Shown: piece by piece, positions 21,564 through 31,153 of the stretch
How the letters are laid out: every line of letters starts with the position of its first letter
Numbering within the stretch: the first letter of the stretch is position 1
NCBI GenBank assembly: GCA_018266395.1
Contig: JAFEAM010000048.1
Coordinates: forward strand, 1-40,685
Source of the DNA: Bacteroidota bacterium
Lineage (GTDB): Bacteria; Bacteroidota; Bacteroidia; Cytophagales; Cyclobacteriaceae
Reading direction: 5' to 3'
DNA: 40,685 nucleotides
Notes under the pieces: model-generated
The model's input: the letters and a program-made list of their open reading frames with translations, nothing else
Databases searched by the model: none
Told to the model about the DNA's origin: nothing
Translations under genes and position numbers: made by a program

Positions 21564-23387
21564 CTAATGGGCAGCTCTTAATATTTTCAACTGTTGCTTC
21601 AAATGATCCAGTTCTTTGGCAGCCTCTGCGATTTTCTGGTTGAATTCTTCGCGCATCTTGTCGGCATTCTTTGAACGGCCAAAGAACTCAAGATTATTGC
21701 GCAGCGTGGCCAACTCATTCTCCGCCTTGGATATCTTCTTTCGAAGACCCTGTTCACGTGCGTACAGCTTCTGTCCTGCTTCAGGGTCAGTCTTTATGTT
21801 CTCCACCTGAATCTCCAGCAGAACCTTTTCCTTCTCCTGGTCAGTGGCATTGATGGATGCCATCAGTTTCTCCGTGGCAGCATTGAATCGATCGCGGATA
21901 GATGCCATGGCTGATCTGGGCACAAATCCCACTGCGTGGAATTTCCGCTGCCATTCTTTCAATTGCTCAAGCGTACTTGTCTTTTCCTCAGCAGCCTTCT
22001 CCACCTCGGCACATATCGACTCCTTTTGAAGAAGGTTATCCGCCTGCACCTTTTCTGATTCTTCCTGTTGCGCTCTCTTTCGTTCGAAGAAGTAGTCGCA
22101 TGCGGTCTTGAACTCCTGGAAGATCTTCTCTCTGACTTTCTCAGGCACCGGCCCTATCTCCTTCCACTGAGCCTGCAGTCGCTTCACTTCATTAACGGCC
22201 AGAGCCTGGTCCTGGCTCTCCCTGAGCGCTATGGCCTTTTCCAGCAATGCCTGTTTGGCTTTAAGGTTGGCCTGCCTGCTTTCATCCAGTTTCTTAAAGA
22301 ACTTGCCCTTGTTCCCATAGAACGCCTTGAAAGAACTCCAGAATTTCCTGTTGATTTCCTTTGACTGATTTCTGGCCACCGCACCTATGCCCTCCCATCT
22401 CTTCTGGAGCGCCAGGATTTCCTGTGTTTTCTTGTTCCACTCTTTTACCTGATCGGACTGAAAGTCGGCGAACTGCGTGGCCTCTGCAATAACCTGCTCT
22501 TTAAGCGCCAGGTTGTCGGTCCACTCTTTGTGAAGGGCAGCCACAAAAGTATCGCGGCGTGCATAAACCGCATCAGAAGCTTTCTTGAACCGCTCCCAGA
22601 GGGCATCTTTTTCCTCCCTCGGCACAGGACCGATATGCCTGTATTCCTCATGGAGTTCATTCAATTCCCTGACGGCATCCCCAATCTTCTTTGCCTCTGC
22701 AAGCTTCTCCGCCCTCACGCACAACTCAATCTTTGCAGCGAGATTTTTCTTCCGGTCGAGCTCCTTAAGTTCAAAGTAGATATTCCTGTTGTCATAGAAA
22801 CGGTCTACCAGCACATGGTAGCTGGCCCACAAAGGTTTCACCTGCGCCTGGGGAACGGCTCCTGTGGATTTCCAGCGTTGCTGGATTTCCTTGAAGAGAT
22901 CAAAGCTGCGTTTGTTGTCTTCACCGTCTACGAGCTTTCTCAGCTCCTCCAGCAATTCAGACTTCTTGCGGAGGTTCTCCTGTTTTTCTGCTTCCTGATT
23001 CCTGACAAACTCTGCCTTGCGCTCGCGCAATACTCTGAAGTTGGCTTCAAAGGCAGCATCCCATGCGTCTGTTCTGAATTCAAAGTCATCAGGAACGCCG
23101 CCATTCTCCACAAACCGCTGCAATGCATCTGAGCGTTCTTTGTCCTGAAGGTTGCCAAACAGCAGTCTCACTTCACGCAGGGCCTGGTCCACCTTCCGGA
23201 GATCGGGCTCGCGGGTGAGCTGCTTCAGATAATCGACAAAATCCTTTTTGTTAAAATGGGAATAGTTAACCGGAGGCAGCGTATCCTCACCCGCCTCTGG
23301 TCCATGCAAACCCTGGTCAACGGAATTCCCTTCTTCCTCCGCAGAACTTTTAATCGCTACATCGTTCGTTTCTTCCATTTCAATCAT
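21564..23387 (-). CDS. DUF349 repeat protein, 607 aa
   Basis: Five repeats of about 75 residues share the signature aromatic-x(2)-xG-x-VP: QQRWKSTGAVP, HEEYRHIGPVP, QKRWEGIGAVA, QAQWKEIGPVP and QRKFHAVGFVP. Each is embedded in long charged helices. This is the DUF349 pattern typical of Bacteroidota and Actinobacteria. The N-terminus is acidic and low in complexity; the C-terminal 80 residues (KKISKAENELATLRNNLEFF...KELDHLKQQLKIL) are coiled coil. Cytoplasmic; function unknown. An internal ATG (23378) is an alternative start. Ends 14 bp from the convergent ligase gene. A good promoter lies upstream. Confidence 0.9.
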   Translation of the reverse strand: MIEMEETNDVAIKSSAEEEGNSVDQGLHGPEAGEDTLPPVNYSHFNKKDFVDYLKQLTREPDLRKVDQALREVRLLFGNLQDKERSDALQRFVENGGVPDDFEFRTDAWDAAFEANFRVLRERKAEFVRNQEAEKQENLRKKSELLEELRKLVDGEDNKRSFDLFKEIQQRWKSTGAVPQAQVKPLWASYHVLVDRFYDNRNIYFELKELDRKKNLAAKIELCVRAEKLAEAKKIGDAVRELNELHEEYRHIGPVPREEKDALWERFKKASDAVYARRDTFVAALHKEWTDNLALKEQVIAEATQFADFQSDQVKEWNKKTQEILALQKRWEGIGAVARNQSKEINRKFWSSFKAFYGNKGKFFKKLDESRQANLKAKQALLEKAIALRESQDQALAVNEVKRLQAQWKEIGPVPEKVREKIFQEFKTACDYFFERKRAQQEESEKVQADNLLQKESICAEVEKAAEEKTSTLEQLKEWQRKFHAVGFVPRSAMASIRDRFNAATEKLMASINATDQEKEKVLLEIQVENIKTDPEAGQKLYAREQGLRKKISKAENELATLRNNLEFFGRSKNADKMREEFNQKIAEAAKELDHLKQQLKILRAAH

Positions 23388-23421
23388 CCGTACAGGTTTG
23401 CCGTAATCAATTCAATGTCCA

Positions 23422-23451
23422 CAAAGGTAATTACCCCGGAATTGGATGCAA
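23422..23451 (-). promoter_or_regulatory. Promoter of the DUF349 gene
   Basis: Minus strand: TTG (23451-23449), 19 bp, TACCTTTG (23429-23422), matching the Bacteroidota TTG-N19-TAnnTTTG form, about 35 bp before the start codon. Confidence 0.65.
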
Positions 23452-23455
23452 TAGG

Positions 23456-24031
23456 TTAATTCAGGCGGGGATCCTTTGGATAGTTGGAGAACATTGAATA
23501 TCGGCCACCCATCACTTTTAGCGTTTTCTTCCACATTCCCTCGGGCTCGGTATCAAATACAATTTCCTCGCTCAGCAAATCGCTTACAATCCATGAGTCC
23601 TGCTCCAATTCCTCCTCCAATTGGCCGGCAGACCAACCACTGTATCCAAGGAAAAAACGGACATCGGACGACGAAAGTTGTCCGGACTCCAAAAGGAATA
23701 ATAATTGCTCAAAATTGCCTCCCCAATAGATATTTTCCTTGATCTGAACTGCATCTTCAAGGTCAGGATGACGGTGGATATAATGGAGGGTATCTTGCTG
23801 CACAGGTCCCCCAACCATCGCGAATCCCTCAAACCCCTTGATATCCTCCATTACCTCAGTCACTTTTGCCATGGATGGCTTGTTCAGCACAAAACCAAAA
23901 GACCCTTCTTCATTGTTCTCGCAAAGCAGAATGATGGTGCGTTCAAAATTAGGGTCCGGAAGGTAAGGTTCAGAGATAAGAAGCTTCCCTCTCTCCGGTT
24001 TCAGTTTATTACGATACTTGAAGAAGTCCAT
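23456..24031 (-). CDS. YqgE/AlgH family protein, 191 aa
   Basis: Start chosen at MDFFKYRNKLKPERGKLLIS (24031), which fits the family N-terminus; an in-frame ATG at 24055 would add 8 residues. Conserved marks: GKLLISEPYLPDPNFERTIILLCENNEEGSFGFVLNKP near the N-terminus, then GGPVQQDTLHYIH, and RFFLGYSGWSAGQLEEELEQDSWIV. The usual length is about 185 residues. Cytoplasmic; molecular function of the family is unsettled (structure known, linked to alginate regulation in Pseudomonas by name only). Upstream of and parallel to the DUF349 gene with 68 bp between. Confidence 0.9.
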   Translation of the reverse strand: MDFFKYRNKLKPERGKLLISEPYLPDPNFERTIILLCENNEEGSFGFVLNKPSMAKVTEVMEDIKGFEGFAMVGGPVQQDTLHYIHRHPDLEDAVQIKENIYWGGNFEQLLFLLESGQLSSSDVRFFLGYSGWSAGQLEEELEQDSWIVSDLLSEEIVFDTEPEGMWKKTLKVMGGRYSMFSNYPKDPRLN

Positions 24032-24160
24032 CCTTATACTCACTAAATAAACCACTCATTCAGGTCACCTCCAAATCCAGCATCAAAAATTGATACCATC
24101 CGCAAATGACTGCAGAAGGAAGTCACCACTTTTGCGGTAACGTCCTGATCAGGAGGCTGA

Positions 24161-24274
24161 ATGCATAATCATCGAAGTGGAATGGAAATGGAAATGTACG
24201 AGCGCATCAATGCAATGATGCAGAAACAAGCAGCCTGGTTCCTGATGTCTACACCAGGTCAAAGAGCGATTTAA
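24161..24274 (+). CDS. Possible small protein, 37 aa
   Basis: ATG at 24161 preceded by AGGAGG with a 4-bp gap, opening MHNHRSGMEMEMYERINAMM and ending AWFLMSTPGQRAI with TAA. It overlaps the end of bshB1 by 26 bp on the other strand. A strong Shine-Dalgarno is unusual in this phylum, where starts often lack one. No family recognised; could be chance. Confidence 0.25.
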   Translation: MHNHRSGMEMEMYERINAMMQKQAAWFLMSTPGQRAI

Positions 24275-24965
24275 CACCCACCCATCTGCGGGAGGTAAAT
24301 CCCTCACCATACTGTACGCCAATGCCCTGACCCAGTTCGGTTGCCCTTGCCTCCAGCAACTTCAGGAATCCAGGTCGGGAAATGAATGTCTCCGGCTCCT
24401 TGCTTGAAGGATCAAAAAATTGTGATCGGAATGCACGTATGGACTCCATCTTCGCTTCCCACTGCTCCGTAATATCCACCACGAAGTCAGGCATGATGAA
24501 TTGACTTTGGATATAATGATAAACTGCTTTCGGACGCCATGCCTGCTGGGCTTTCCCGTCGATTGATGTTTCAATCCTGGCAAGTCCTGATAAAAATGAC
24601 GCTTCGAAAGCGAGGTCAGATCCTCTTCCGTGGTCGGGGTGCCTGTCGTGAATGGCATTGGCGAGGATAATATCAGGTTGGTATTTGCGTATCACCCTGA
24701 TCAGCGGAATCTGATGCGATTCGCTGTTCTGAAAAAATCCGTCCGGCAAGTCAAGGTTCTCGCGTGCCGACAGCCCGAGAATTCTTCCTGCCTCATCCGC
24801 TTCCTTATGTCGTCCTTCCGGAGTGCCCCTTGTACCAAGCTCACCCCTTGTCAGGTCAACCACCCCAACCTTCTTCCCGGCCTTAACATGTTTAAGGATG
24901 GTTCCGCCGCAGCCTAATTCTGCGTCGTCCGGATGGGCCGCTACAACAAGAATGTCAAGCTTCAT
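24249..24965 (-). CDS. bshB1: Bacillithiol biosynthesis deacetylase BshB1, 238 aa
   Basis: Zinc-dependent LmbE-family deacetylase that removes acetyl from GlcNAc-malate in bacillithiol synthesis. Seen: AAHPDDAELGCGGT with His11, Asp13 and Asp14, the third zinc ligand in DRHPDHGRG (His112), the BshB1-type opening VGVVDLTRGELGTRGT, and SQFFDPSSKEPETFIS and GVQYGEGFTSRR near the end. The length of about 240 is standard. Its start overlaps the trxB stop by 4 bp (ATGA), so both are translated from one mRNA, placing bacillithiol synthesis with thioredoxin reduction. bshA and bshC are not in the window. Confidence 0.93.
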   Translation of the reverse strand: MKLDILVVAAHPDDAELGCGGTILKHVKAGKKVGVVDLTRGELGTRGTPEGRHKEADEAGRILGLSARENLDLPDGFFQNSESHQIPLIRVIRKYQPDIILANAIHDRHPDHGRGSDLAFEASFLSGLARIETSIDGKAQQAWRPKAVYHYIQSQFIMPDFVVDITEQWEAKMESIRAFRSQFFDPSSKEPETFISRPGFLKLLEARATELGQGIGVQYGEGFTSRRWVGVKSLFDLV

Positions 24966-25912
24966 GCATGCGCATGTTCAAGTTCTCTTGCGGCAAGGAA
25001 TCGTTCTGCATCCAGTGCACCCATGCAACCGGTCCCCGCGGCAGTTACAGCCTGGCGATACACTTTATCTGCAGCATCGCCTACGGCAAACACGCCTTCC
25101 ACATTCGTGCGCGTGGAGCCTGGATTGACAAGGATATAACCTGCCTCATCCATGTCGAGTTGACCTTCAAAGATTTGTGTGTTTGGTTGGTGGCCAATTG
25201 CCACAAAGAAACCCTTCACGGGGATATCACGTTTTGCTCCGGTCTTATTATTGCGAACCCGTACACCGGTTACTTCTGTTTCGCCCAATATCTCCTCAGT
25301 CTCCGTGTTCCAGAGTATTTCAATCTTGGGATTGTTCAGCACCCTCTGCTGCATGATGCGCGACGCCCTCATTTCATCCCTTCTTACGATCAGGTATACT
25401 TTTGGGCACAGCTTGGAAAGGTAAGTGGCTTCTTCAGCGGCTGAATCTCCAGCACCGACCACTGCCACTTCCTGACCCCGGAAAAAGAACCCATCACAAA
25501 CGGCGCATGCAGACACGCCCTTGTTGGCAAATTTCTGCTCACCTGAAAGTCCCAGGTATTTGGCACTTGCCCCGGTTGCTACAATAACTGCTTCGGCAGT
25601 GATTTCAATTTCATCGTCAACAATGGCTTTCAACGGATAACCGCTGAAGTTCGCCTTGGTCACCAACCCGCTCCTGATGGACGTGCCAAACCTCTCCGCC
25701 TGCGCCTGCAGATCCATCATCATCTGCGGACCGTCGATGCCCTGTGGATAACCCGGAAAATTCTCTACGTCACTGGTGATCGTCAATTGCCCTCCCGGTT
25801 GTCCGCCGGTATACAGCACGGGGCTCAAGCCGGCGCGCGCCACATAGATGGCGGCAGTATAACCTGCAGGACCTGAACCGATGATCAATACTTTAACATT
25901 TTCAGTCTTCAT
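24962..25912 (-). CDS. trxB: Thioredoxin-disulfide reductase, 316 aa
   Basis: Flavoprotein that uses NADPH to reduce thioredoxin. Seen: FAD motif IGSGPAGYTAAIY (11-23), GGQLTITSDVENFPG, redox centre CAVC (Cys136, Cys139) in SACAVCDGFF, NADPH motif GAGDSAAEEATYL, and the C-terminal FAD motif GVFAVGDAADKVYRQAVTAAGTGC. The CxxC pair separates it from YpdA/Bdr bacilliredoxin reductases, which lack it. Standard length. It lies directly behind the rpoD terminator and is first in an operon with bshB1. Confidence 0.95.
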   Translation of the reverse strand: MKTENVKVLIIGSGPAGYTAAIYVARAGLSPVLYTGGQPGGQLTITSDVENFPGYPQGIDGPQMMMDLQAQAERFGTSIRSGLVTKANFSGYPLKAIVDDEIEITAEAVIVATGASAKYLGLSGEQKFANKGVSACAVCDGFFFRGQEVAVVGAGDSAAEEATYLSKLCPKVYLIVRRDEMRASRIMQQRVLNNPKIEILWNTETEEILGETEVTGVRVRNNKTGAKRDIPVKGFFVAIGHQPNTQIFEGQLDMDEAGYILVNPGSTRTNVEGVFAVGDAADKVYRQAVTAAGTGCMGALDAERFLAARELEHAHA

Positions 25913-25925
25913 ATTCGTTGGTATT

Positions 25926-25955
25926 ATATAAAAAAGGTCTCACCAGGAGACCTTT
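25926..25955 (-). terminator. Rho-independent terminator of rpoD
   Basis: On the minus strand, AAAGGTCTC / GAGACCTTT (9 bp, 5-nt loop, 25955-25933) is followed by TTTTTATA. It lies 28 bp behind the rpoD stop and separates it from trxB. Confidence 0.85.
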
Positions 25956-25983
25956 GTTGTTACTTACAAATGCTTGGTTATAC

Positions 25984-26847
25984 TTATCCGAGATAAGGCT
26001 TTAAGGCCTTGCTCCTGGAAGTATGGCGGAGTCTCCTGATGGCTTTCTCCTTGATCTGCCTTACCCGCTCACGGGTAAGATTGAACTTCTCCCCGATCTC
26101 CTCCAGGGTCATAGCGTGTTCGCCGTTCAATCCAAAGTAAAGGGTGATCACATCCGATTCGCGCTGCGTCAGGGTGGACAATGCGCGCTGCACTTCACGG
26201 CGCAGCGAATCAGTCATCAGTCCCTGGTCAGGCGTATCCTCACCGTCATTTTCCAGTACATCAAGCAAACTATTTTCTTCTCCCTGAACGAAAGGCGCAT
26301 CCATGGAAACGTGCCTGCCGCTGATCTTCATGGTGTCAACCACTTCGGCGGTTGTCACTTCCAGTACTTCAGCCAGTTCCTCGGGGGATGGCTCACGTTC
26401 GTATTTCTGCTCCAGTTCAGAGAAGGTCTTGGATATCTTGTTAAGCGATCCCACACGGTTAAGGGGTAAACGCACAATCCGGGATTGTTCCGCAAGCGCC
26501 TGAAGGATGGATTGCCGGATCCACCATACCGCGTAAGAAATGAATTTAAAGCCCCGTGTTTCGTCGAAACGCTGGGCAGCCTTGATCAATCCGAGGTTAC
26601 CTTCATTAATAAGGTCGCCCAGGGAAAGACCCTGATTCTGGTACTGTTTTGCAACAGAAACCACGAAACGCAGGTTGGCTTTTGTCAGCTTCTCCAGGGC
26701 GATCTGATCGCCCTCTTTGATGCGCTTGGCCAACTCTACTTCTTCATCAGGAGTCAGCAAATCCACCTTTCCTATTTCCTGCAGATACTTGTCCAGCGAC
26801 TGGCTTTCGCGGTTCGTAATCTGCTTGCTGATCTTAAGTTGTCTCAT
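25984..26847 (-). CDS. rpoD: RNA polymerase primary sigma factor RpoD/SigA, 287 aa
   Basis: Short primary sigma factor typical of Bacteroidota, lacking the N-terminal region 1.1. Region 1.2 ([27 protein letters not shown]), region 2 with [57 protein letters not shown], region 3 ([16 protein letters not shown]...), and region 4 with the helix-turn-helix [29 protein letters not shown]. All are intact. It recognises the TTTG/TAnnTTTG promoters seen in this window (family knowledge). It follows pnp by 68 bp on the same strand and has its own terminator. Confidence 0.97.
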   Translation of the reverse strand: MRQLKISKQITNRESQSLDKYLQEIGKVDLLTPDEEVELAKRIKEGDQIALEKLTKANLRFVVSVAKQYQNQGLSLGDLINEGNLGLIKAAQRFDETRGFKFISYAVWWIRQSILQALAEQSRIVRLPLNRVGSLNKISKTFSELEQKYEREPSPEELAEVLEVTTAEVVDTMKISGRHVSMDAPFVQGEENSLLDVLENDGEDTPDQGLMTDSLRREVQRALSTLTQRESDVITLYFGLNGEHAMTLEEIGEKFNLTRERVRQIKEKAIRRLRHTSRSKALKPYLG

Positions 26848-26915
26848 CTAGTTTCTTAAACACTTATGGTAACGTGAAGCATTCAATTTAGTTCCAAAAT
26901 TGCTGCCTGACAAGC

Positions 26916-29057
26916 CTAAGCCTGGGCAGTTTCTTCCTTTCTGGGCGGTTTAGGCAACAGTACCTTCCTTGAAAGCCTGAATTTGCCCGTTTTCTTGTCA
27001 ACATCGACAAGTTTGACCTTGACCTCTTCGCCGACTTCCATAACACCGTCCATGGTCTCCAGGCGCTCCCACTTGATTTCGGAAATGTGCAACAGTCCAT
27101 CCTTGCCGGGCATGAACTCGACAAAGGCACCGAAAGGCATTATCGATTTCACGACGCCGTCATAAATCGCACCTACCTCAGGGACCGCCACGATTGCCCT
27201 GATACGTTTCAAGGCACCCTCCATGGCAGTCTGGTTGGTAGCGAAAATGCTTACATGACCCTTCTTGTCTATCTCTTCAATCACGACCGTAGCACCCGTT
27301 GTGTTCTGGATATCCTGAATGACTTTACCACCCGGTCCGATAACCGCACCGATCATCTCCTTGTCAATGATCATGGAATGTGCTCTGGGCGCATGAGGCT
27401 TCAGATCAGGACGAGGGCTCTGCAGAGACTTCTTCATTTCACTGAGAATGTGCAGTCTGCCTTCACGTGCCTGCAGAAGCGCTTCACGGAGTACGTCATA
27501 GGTAAGTCCTTCCACTTTGAGGTCCATCTGGCAACCGGTTATTCCTTTTTCCGTACCGGTAACTTTGAAGTCCATGTCTCCGAGATGATCCTCATCTCCG
27601 AGAATGTCGGAGAGGATGGCATAGCGTCCCTTGTCAGAGATCATGCCCATGGCGATTCCGGAAACGGGGGCCTTGATGGGAACACCTGCATCCATAAGAG
27701 CCAAAGAGCCTGCGCATACTGTAGCCATGGAAGATGATCCGTTGGACTCGAGGATGTCAGACACAATGCGAATGGTGTATGGGTTGTTCTCATCAGAAGG
27801 GAGTACCTGCTTGAGGGATCGCATGGCAAGGTTGCCATGTCCTACTTCCCTTCTGCCAGGCCCGCGGTTGGGCTTTATTTCCCCGGTAGAAAATGCCGGG
27901 AAGTTGTAATGCAGGATGAATTTGTTTGACCCGGAGAACATCGCCCCATCAATCAACTGCTCATCAAGCTTTGTTCCGAGGGTTACGGTGCTGAGACTTT
28001 GTGTCTCTCCCCTGGTGAAGATGGCTGATCCGTGCGCTGATGGCAGGTAGTCAACCTCAGTCCAGATTTGGCGGATCTCAGTGGTTTTACGTCCATCGAG
28101 ACGAACCCTTTCATTAAGAACCAGTTCGCGGCAAGCCTTTTTCTGGATGTCCTTGTAATAGCGCTTCACCATGTCTTTGTCGACAGTGGTATCCTCCGGC
28201 AGTGAGCTCAAGTAATCCTCCAGCACCTGGCTGAACAACTCAGAACGCTTATGCTTATTGGGGATTTGCTGAAGAGCAACCTGGTACACCTTGTCGTACA
28301 ATTGCTTGTTCAACTCTTCCTTGAACGCAGGATCGTTCACCTCATGATTGTATGTGCGCTTGACCGTCTTACCGGTCTCTTTCGTCAATTCGATCTGAAG
28401 CTGGCATTGAACTTTAATGGCCTCGTGTGCTTTCTTGAGCGCCTCAAGCATATCCTCTTCACTCACTTCCCTGGCTTCACCTTCTACCATCAGGATGTTG
28501 TCAACGGAGGCTGCAACGATGAGATCGAGTTCCGCCTTTTCCTTCTGCGCCAGTGTGGGGTTGATGATGTATTGTCCATCAATCTTTGCCACACGCACTT
28601 CAGAAATGGGTCCCTGGAAAGGAATGTCAGATACCGACAATGCAGACGATGCAGCAAAGGCGGCTAGTCCATCCGGCAGCGCATCCGAGTCTCCGGAAAT
28701 CAGTTGAATATTGACTTGTGTCTCAGCATGATAATCGTCTGGAAATAAGGGGCGTATTGCCCTGTCGACAAGGCGACTAATTAATACTTCATAGTCGGAA
28801 AGTTTGCCTTCACGACGAAGGAATCCACCGGGGATCTTTCCCATGGAAGCAAATTTCTCCTGATAATCGACAGAAAGTGGAAGGAAGTCTGCTCCTTCTA
28901 CGCCTTCCTTGTTTGATACTACAGTTGCCAGCAACATGGTGTTGCCCATACGGACGACAACGGATCCATCTGCCTGGCGTGCCAGCTTGCCTGTTTCCAC
29001 AGTGATTTGTCTGCCATCGGGCAGGCTACAGGACTTTGTAATTGGATTTGGTTTCAT
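26916..29057 (-). CDS. pnp: Polyribonucleotide nucleotidyltransferase (PNPase), 713 aa
   Basis: Phosphorolytic 3'-5' exoribonuclease. Start chosen at [17 protein letters not shown] (29057); an upstream in-frame ATG (29108) lies in the rpsO-pnp hairpin. Domains in order: first RNase PH core ([33 protein letters not shown]), helical linker, second catalytic core ([54 protein letters not shown]), KH domain ([23 protein letters not shown]) and S1 domain ([34 protein letters not shown]). Length and order are standard. Downstream of rpsO, as in most bacteria, and followed by rpoD. Confidence 0.97.
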   Translation of the reverse strand: MKPNPITKSCSLPDGRQITVETGKLARQADGSVVVRMGNTMLLATVVSNKEGVEGADFLPLSVDYQEKFASMGKIPGGFLRREGKLSDYEVLISRLVDRAIRPLFPDDYHAETQVNIQLISGDSDALPDGLAAFAASSALSVSDIPFQGPISEVRVAKIDGQYIINPTLAQKEKAELDLIVAASVDNILMVEGEAREVSEEDMLEALKKAHEAIKVQCQLQIELTKETGKTVKRTYNHEVNDPAFKEELNKQLYDKVYQVALQQIPNKHKRSELFSQVLEDYLSSLPEDTTVDKDMVKRYYKDIQKKACRELVLNERVRLDGRKTTEIRQIWTEVDYLPSAHGSAIFTRGETQSLSTVTLGTKLDEQLIDGAMFSGSNKFILHYNFPAFSTGEIKPNRGPGRREVGHGNLAMRSLKQVLPSDENNPYTIRIVSDILESNGSSSMATVCAGSLALMDAGVPIKAPVSGIAMGMISDKGRYAILSDILGDEDHLGDMDFKVTGTEKGITGCQMDLKVEGLTYDVLREALLQAREGRLHILSEMKKSLQSPRPDLKPHAPRAHSMIIDKEMIGAVIGPGGKVIQDIQNTTGATVVIEEIDKKGHVSIFATNQTAMEGALKRIRAIVAVPEVGAIYDGVVKSIMPFGAFVEFMPGKDGLLHISEIKWERLETMDGVMEVGEEVKVKLVDVDKKTGKFRLSRKVLLPKPPRKEETAQA

Positions 29058-29090
29058 AGTGTTAGTGATGGGTACAACCCGATACAAAAG

Positions 29091-29118
29091 CGAAAAGGGA
29101 ACCATCATCGGGTTCCCT
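29091..29118 (-). terminator. Hairpin between rpsO and pnp
   Basis: Minus strand: AGGGAACC / GGTTCCCT with a 7-nt loop, then TTTTCGCTTTTG. It resembles a weak intrinsic terminator 19 bp behind rpsO. It may act as attenuator or RNase processing site, as at the rpsO-pnp junction of other bacteria (by analogy). Confidence 0.65.
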
Positions 29119-29136
29119 GTTCACTGGTGAAGATTA

Positions 29137-29412
29137 TTATTTACGGATTTCCAGATCTGCGATAACGGCCCTGTACCGCTCAATATTGGTCTTCTGGAGA
29201 TAGCTGAGGAGCTTTTTCCGCTGACCAACCAGGTTAAGAAGCCCTTGCTGGGTCGAAAAATCCTTCTTGTGCCCTTTCAGGTGCTCCGTCAGGGTATTGA
29301 TACGGTGTGTAAAAAGGGCAATCTGAGATTCGGGTGAACCGGTGTCTGTTGCTGATTTCTTTGCCCCGTGCTTGCTGAATAAATCCTTCTTTTTTGCTGA
29401 ATCGAGGTACAT
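29137..29412 (-). CDS. rpsO: 30S ribosomal protein S15, 91 aa
   Basis: Primary 16S rRNA-binding protein of the small-subunit platform. Recognised from TGSPESQIALFTHRINTLTEHLKGHKKDFSTQQGLLNLVGQRKKLLSYLQKTNIERY, which covers the conserved four-helix protein including the HKKD and GLxxLVGxRKxLLxYL motifs. Length is usual (89-91). It has a clear promoter overlapping the end of lptF and precedes pnp. Confidence 0.98.
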   Translation of the reverse strand: MYLDSAKKKDLFSKHGAKKSATDTGSPESQIALFTHRINTLTEHLKGHKKDFSTQQGLLNLVGQRKKLLSYLQKTNIERYRAVIADLEIRK

Positions 29413-29439
29413 CGCTGCTTTTGTCTTTTTTTAATCGCG

Positions 29440-29471
29440 CAAAAGTAAGCCAATTGGGTCAAAACACCAAA
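29440..29471 (-). promoter_or_regulatory. Promoter of rpsO
   Basis: Minus strand: TTTG (29471-29468), 20 bp, TACTTTTG (29447-29440), a full match to the Bacteroidota promoter pattern, 28 bp before the start codon and directly behind the lptF stop. Confidence 0.75.
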
Positions 29472-29472
29472 T

Positions 29473-31044
29473 TCAGGCTGCTTTTGCCGCCGGGGTTGCC
29501 TTGCGAAACCGGGCTTTTATCTTATCTATTACCACACGATAGAAATCGGCGTCAAACAAACGCGCATCCACCCTGGCCTGCCTGAGGAAAAACAAGCCAA
29601 TAAGGCTAAGGAGGACATCTGCTGTCCATAGTCCCACCGGAACGGTAACCTTGTCCTGCTCAGCCCACTTTTCGCCTGTGCTATTAATAATGTAGAAAAG
29701 AATGAAAAAGAATATGGAAACGATGACGGGCACCCCCAGGCCTCCTTTCTTTATAATCGCTCCCAACGGTGCTCCAATCAGGAACATCGCAATGCAGGCG
29801 AAACTGTAGGAAAGAATCTTATGCCACTGCGTCTGAAAGACCATATACTCATGATGATAGGTGTCCAGGTTGGCATTCATATTAAGCAACTGGCTCTTGA
29901 CAATTCTGCAGACATTCAAGGCCCCGGTCACTTCATCTGCGGTGAAGGGCCTGCGAAACAGGCTGTCCGATGCGTGCCTGGCTTTGGCGCTGATCTGGGC
30001 TATGGGAGTTACTCTGTAGGGTGAGCCACCAATAGCAGGCACCCCCTGGGGATTGTGATTGCCTTTCAGGGCAGCGAGGGAGTCGATCCTCTTTTTGTAG
30101 TTTCTGAGGTCAGCAGGAAGAGGAACAGTATCTTCCTTCATGTGGAAATTGAACAGGTTGTTCTTGTTCTGGTAGCCGGCCAGCATGGCACCTTTCACCT
30201 CGTTATTCATGGAGTCCATATCCAGGTCCAACTCCGTAATATTCCGCATGATGCGGTTGCCCTGAAACCATTTCTTGTCTGTTCTGGACAATCCGAAGGA
30301 AGATAGGTCAAAGACGATTTCTGTCTTCCCAAACCTGGTCTTGCGAAGAGCTTCAGGTGCGCCACCGTTATTCCCTACACTCTGCTCATTTCCCTCAGTA
30401 TAGTCATAGCCATTGTAAAGCTCCAGTTTGAGATACTGCTCATTCAAAATCGTAAACATCCTGCCGGAGTCGGCAATGGTCACCTGCTTGTTGCCCGTCC
30501 TTCCCCGGTGATCATAAATAATTACATCTTTCAGTGAAACGCCATCAGGAAATTTACGGCCAACTTTTATACTGATGTCCGGAATTCCGGCGTAGAAAGT
30601 CCCCTCCTGCAGATCCAGCGCGGGCTTTTTCTGCTTGATGTCATACATGAGGCTATACGCTTCCAGTGCAGCTTTGGGCACCAGGGAGTTGTTCGCATAA
30701 AAGGCAAGAAATGTCAGTCCGATTGTAAAAAAGAAGAGCGGTCTCAGGCTTCGGCTCAGGGAGATGCCAAGGCTCTTAACTGCAGTGATCTCAAAGTGTT
30801 CACTGAGATTCCCGAATGTAATCAATGAAGAGAGCAACACAGCCAACGGCAGGGCGATCGGCGTCATGAAGATTGCAAAGTAGAACAGCAGCTGCCCCAC
30901 TACGTCCCAACCCAGGTCCTTTCCCACGATGTCGTCGAAGTACTTGAGCATGTGCTGGAGAAGCAGGATGAAAACCACCACAAGAAAAGTCATCACGAAA
31001 GGTCCCAGGAAGGAGGACAGGATGAGCTTGTCAATTTTTTTCAT
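29473..31044 (-). CDS. LptF/LptG family permease, 523 aa
   Basis: Inner-membrane subunit of the lipopolysaccharide transporter (LptB2FG). Seen: the family N-terminus MKKIDKLILSSFLGPFVMTFLVVVFILLLQHMLKYFDDIVG, helices near 13-33, 50-75 and 100-120, a large periplasmic beta-jellyroll part (about 130-400), and three C-terminal helices starting near FQTQWHKILSYSFACIAMFLIGAPLGAIIKKGGLGVPVIVSIFFFILFYI. The insertion around 250-350 is longer than in E. coli, as is usual in Bacteroidota. Whether this is F or G cannot be decided from the sequence. Promoter TTCG-N19-TATTTTTG upstream. Confidence 0.92.
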   Translation of the reverse strand: MKKIDKLILSSFLGPFVMTFLVVVFILLLQHMLKYFDDIVGKDLGWDVVGQLLFYFAIFMTPIALPLAVLLSSLITFGNLSEHFEITAVKSLGISLSRSLRPLFFFTIGLTFLAFYANNSLVPKAALEAYSLMYDIKQKKPALDLQEGTFYAGIPDISIKVGRKFPDGVSLKDVIIYDHRGRTGNKQVTIADSGRMFTILNEQYLKLELYNGYDYTEGNEQSVGNNGGAPEALRKTRFGKTEIVFDLSSFGLSRTDKKWFQGNRIMRNITELDLDMDSMNNEVKGAMLAGYQNKNNLFNFHMKEDTVPLPADLRNYKKRIDSLAALKGNHNPQGVPAIGGSPYRVTPIAQISAKARHASDSLFRRPFTADEVTGALNVCRIVKSQLLNMNANLDTYHHEYMVFQTQWHKILSYSFACIAMFLIGAPLGAIIKKGGLGVPVIVSIFFFILFYIINSTGEKWAEQDKVTVPVGLWTADVLLSLIGLFFLRQARVDARLFDADFYRVVIDKIKARFRKATPAAKAA

Positions 31045-31057
31045 GCCGGACTTACTT

Positions 31058-31088
31058 CAAAAATAAGGCCATCCCGCATAAATGCGAA
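31058..31088 (-). promoter_or_regulatory. Promoter of the LptF/G gene
   Basis: Minus strand: TTCG (31088-31085), 19 bp, TATTTTTG (31065-31058), 14 bp before the start. The -33 box has one mismatch. On the other strand a TAAATTTG box (31096-31103) may serve the divergent tRNA-Met gene. Confidence 0.55.
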
Positions 31089-31153
31089 AAGTTTATAAAT
31101 TTGCGCCTCCTTAAACAGGAATAAAGCTGCTTAACGTGGTCGAGACCTGAGAA

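Noticed and set aside
24962..25912. YpdA/Bdr bacilliredoxin reductase instead of TrxB
   Set aside because: The neighbouring bshB1 made this tempting, but the CAVC redox pair is present, which marks thioredoxin reductase.
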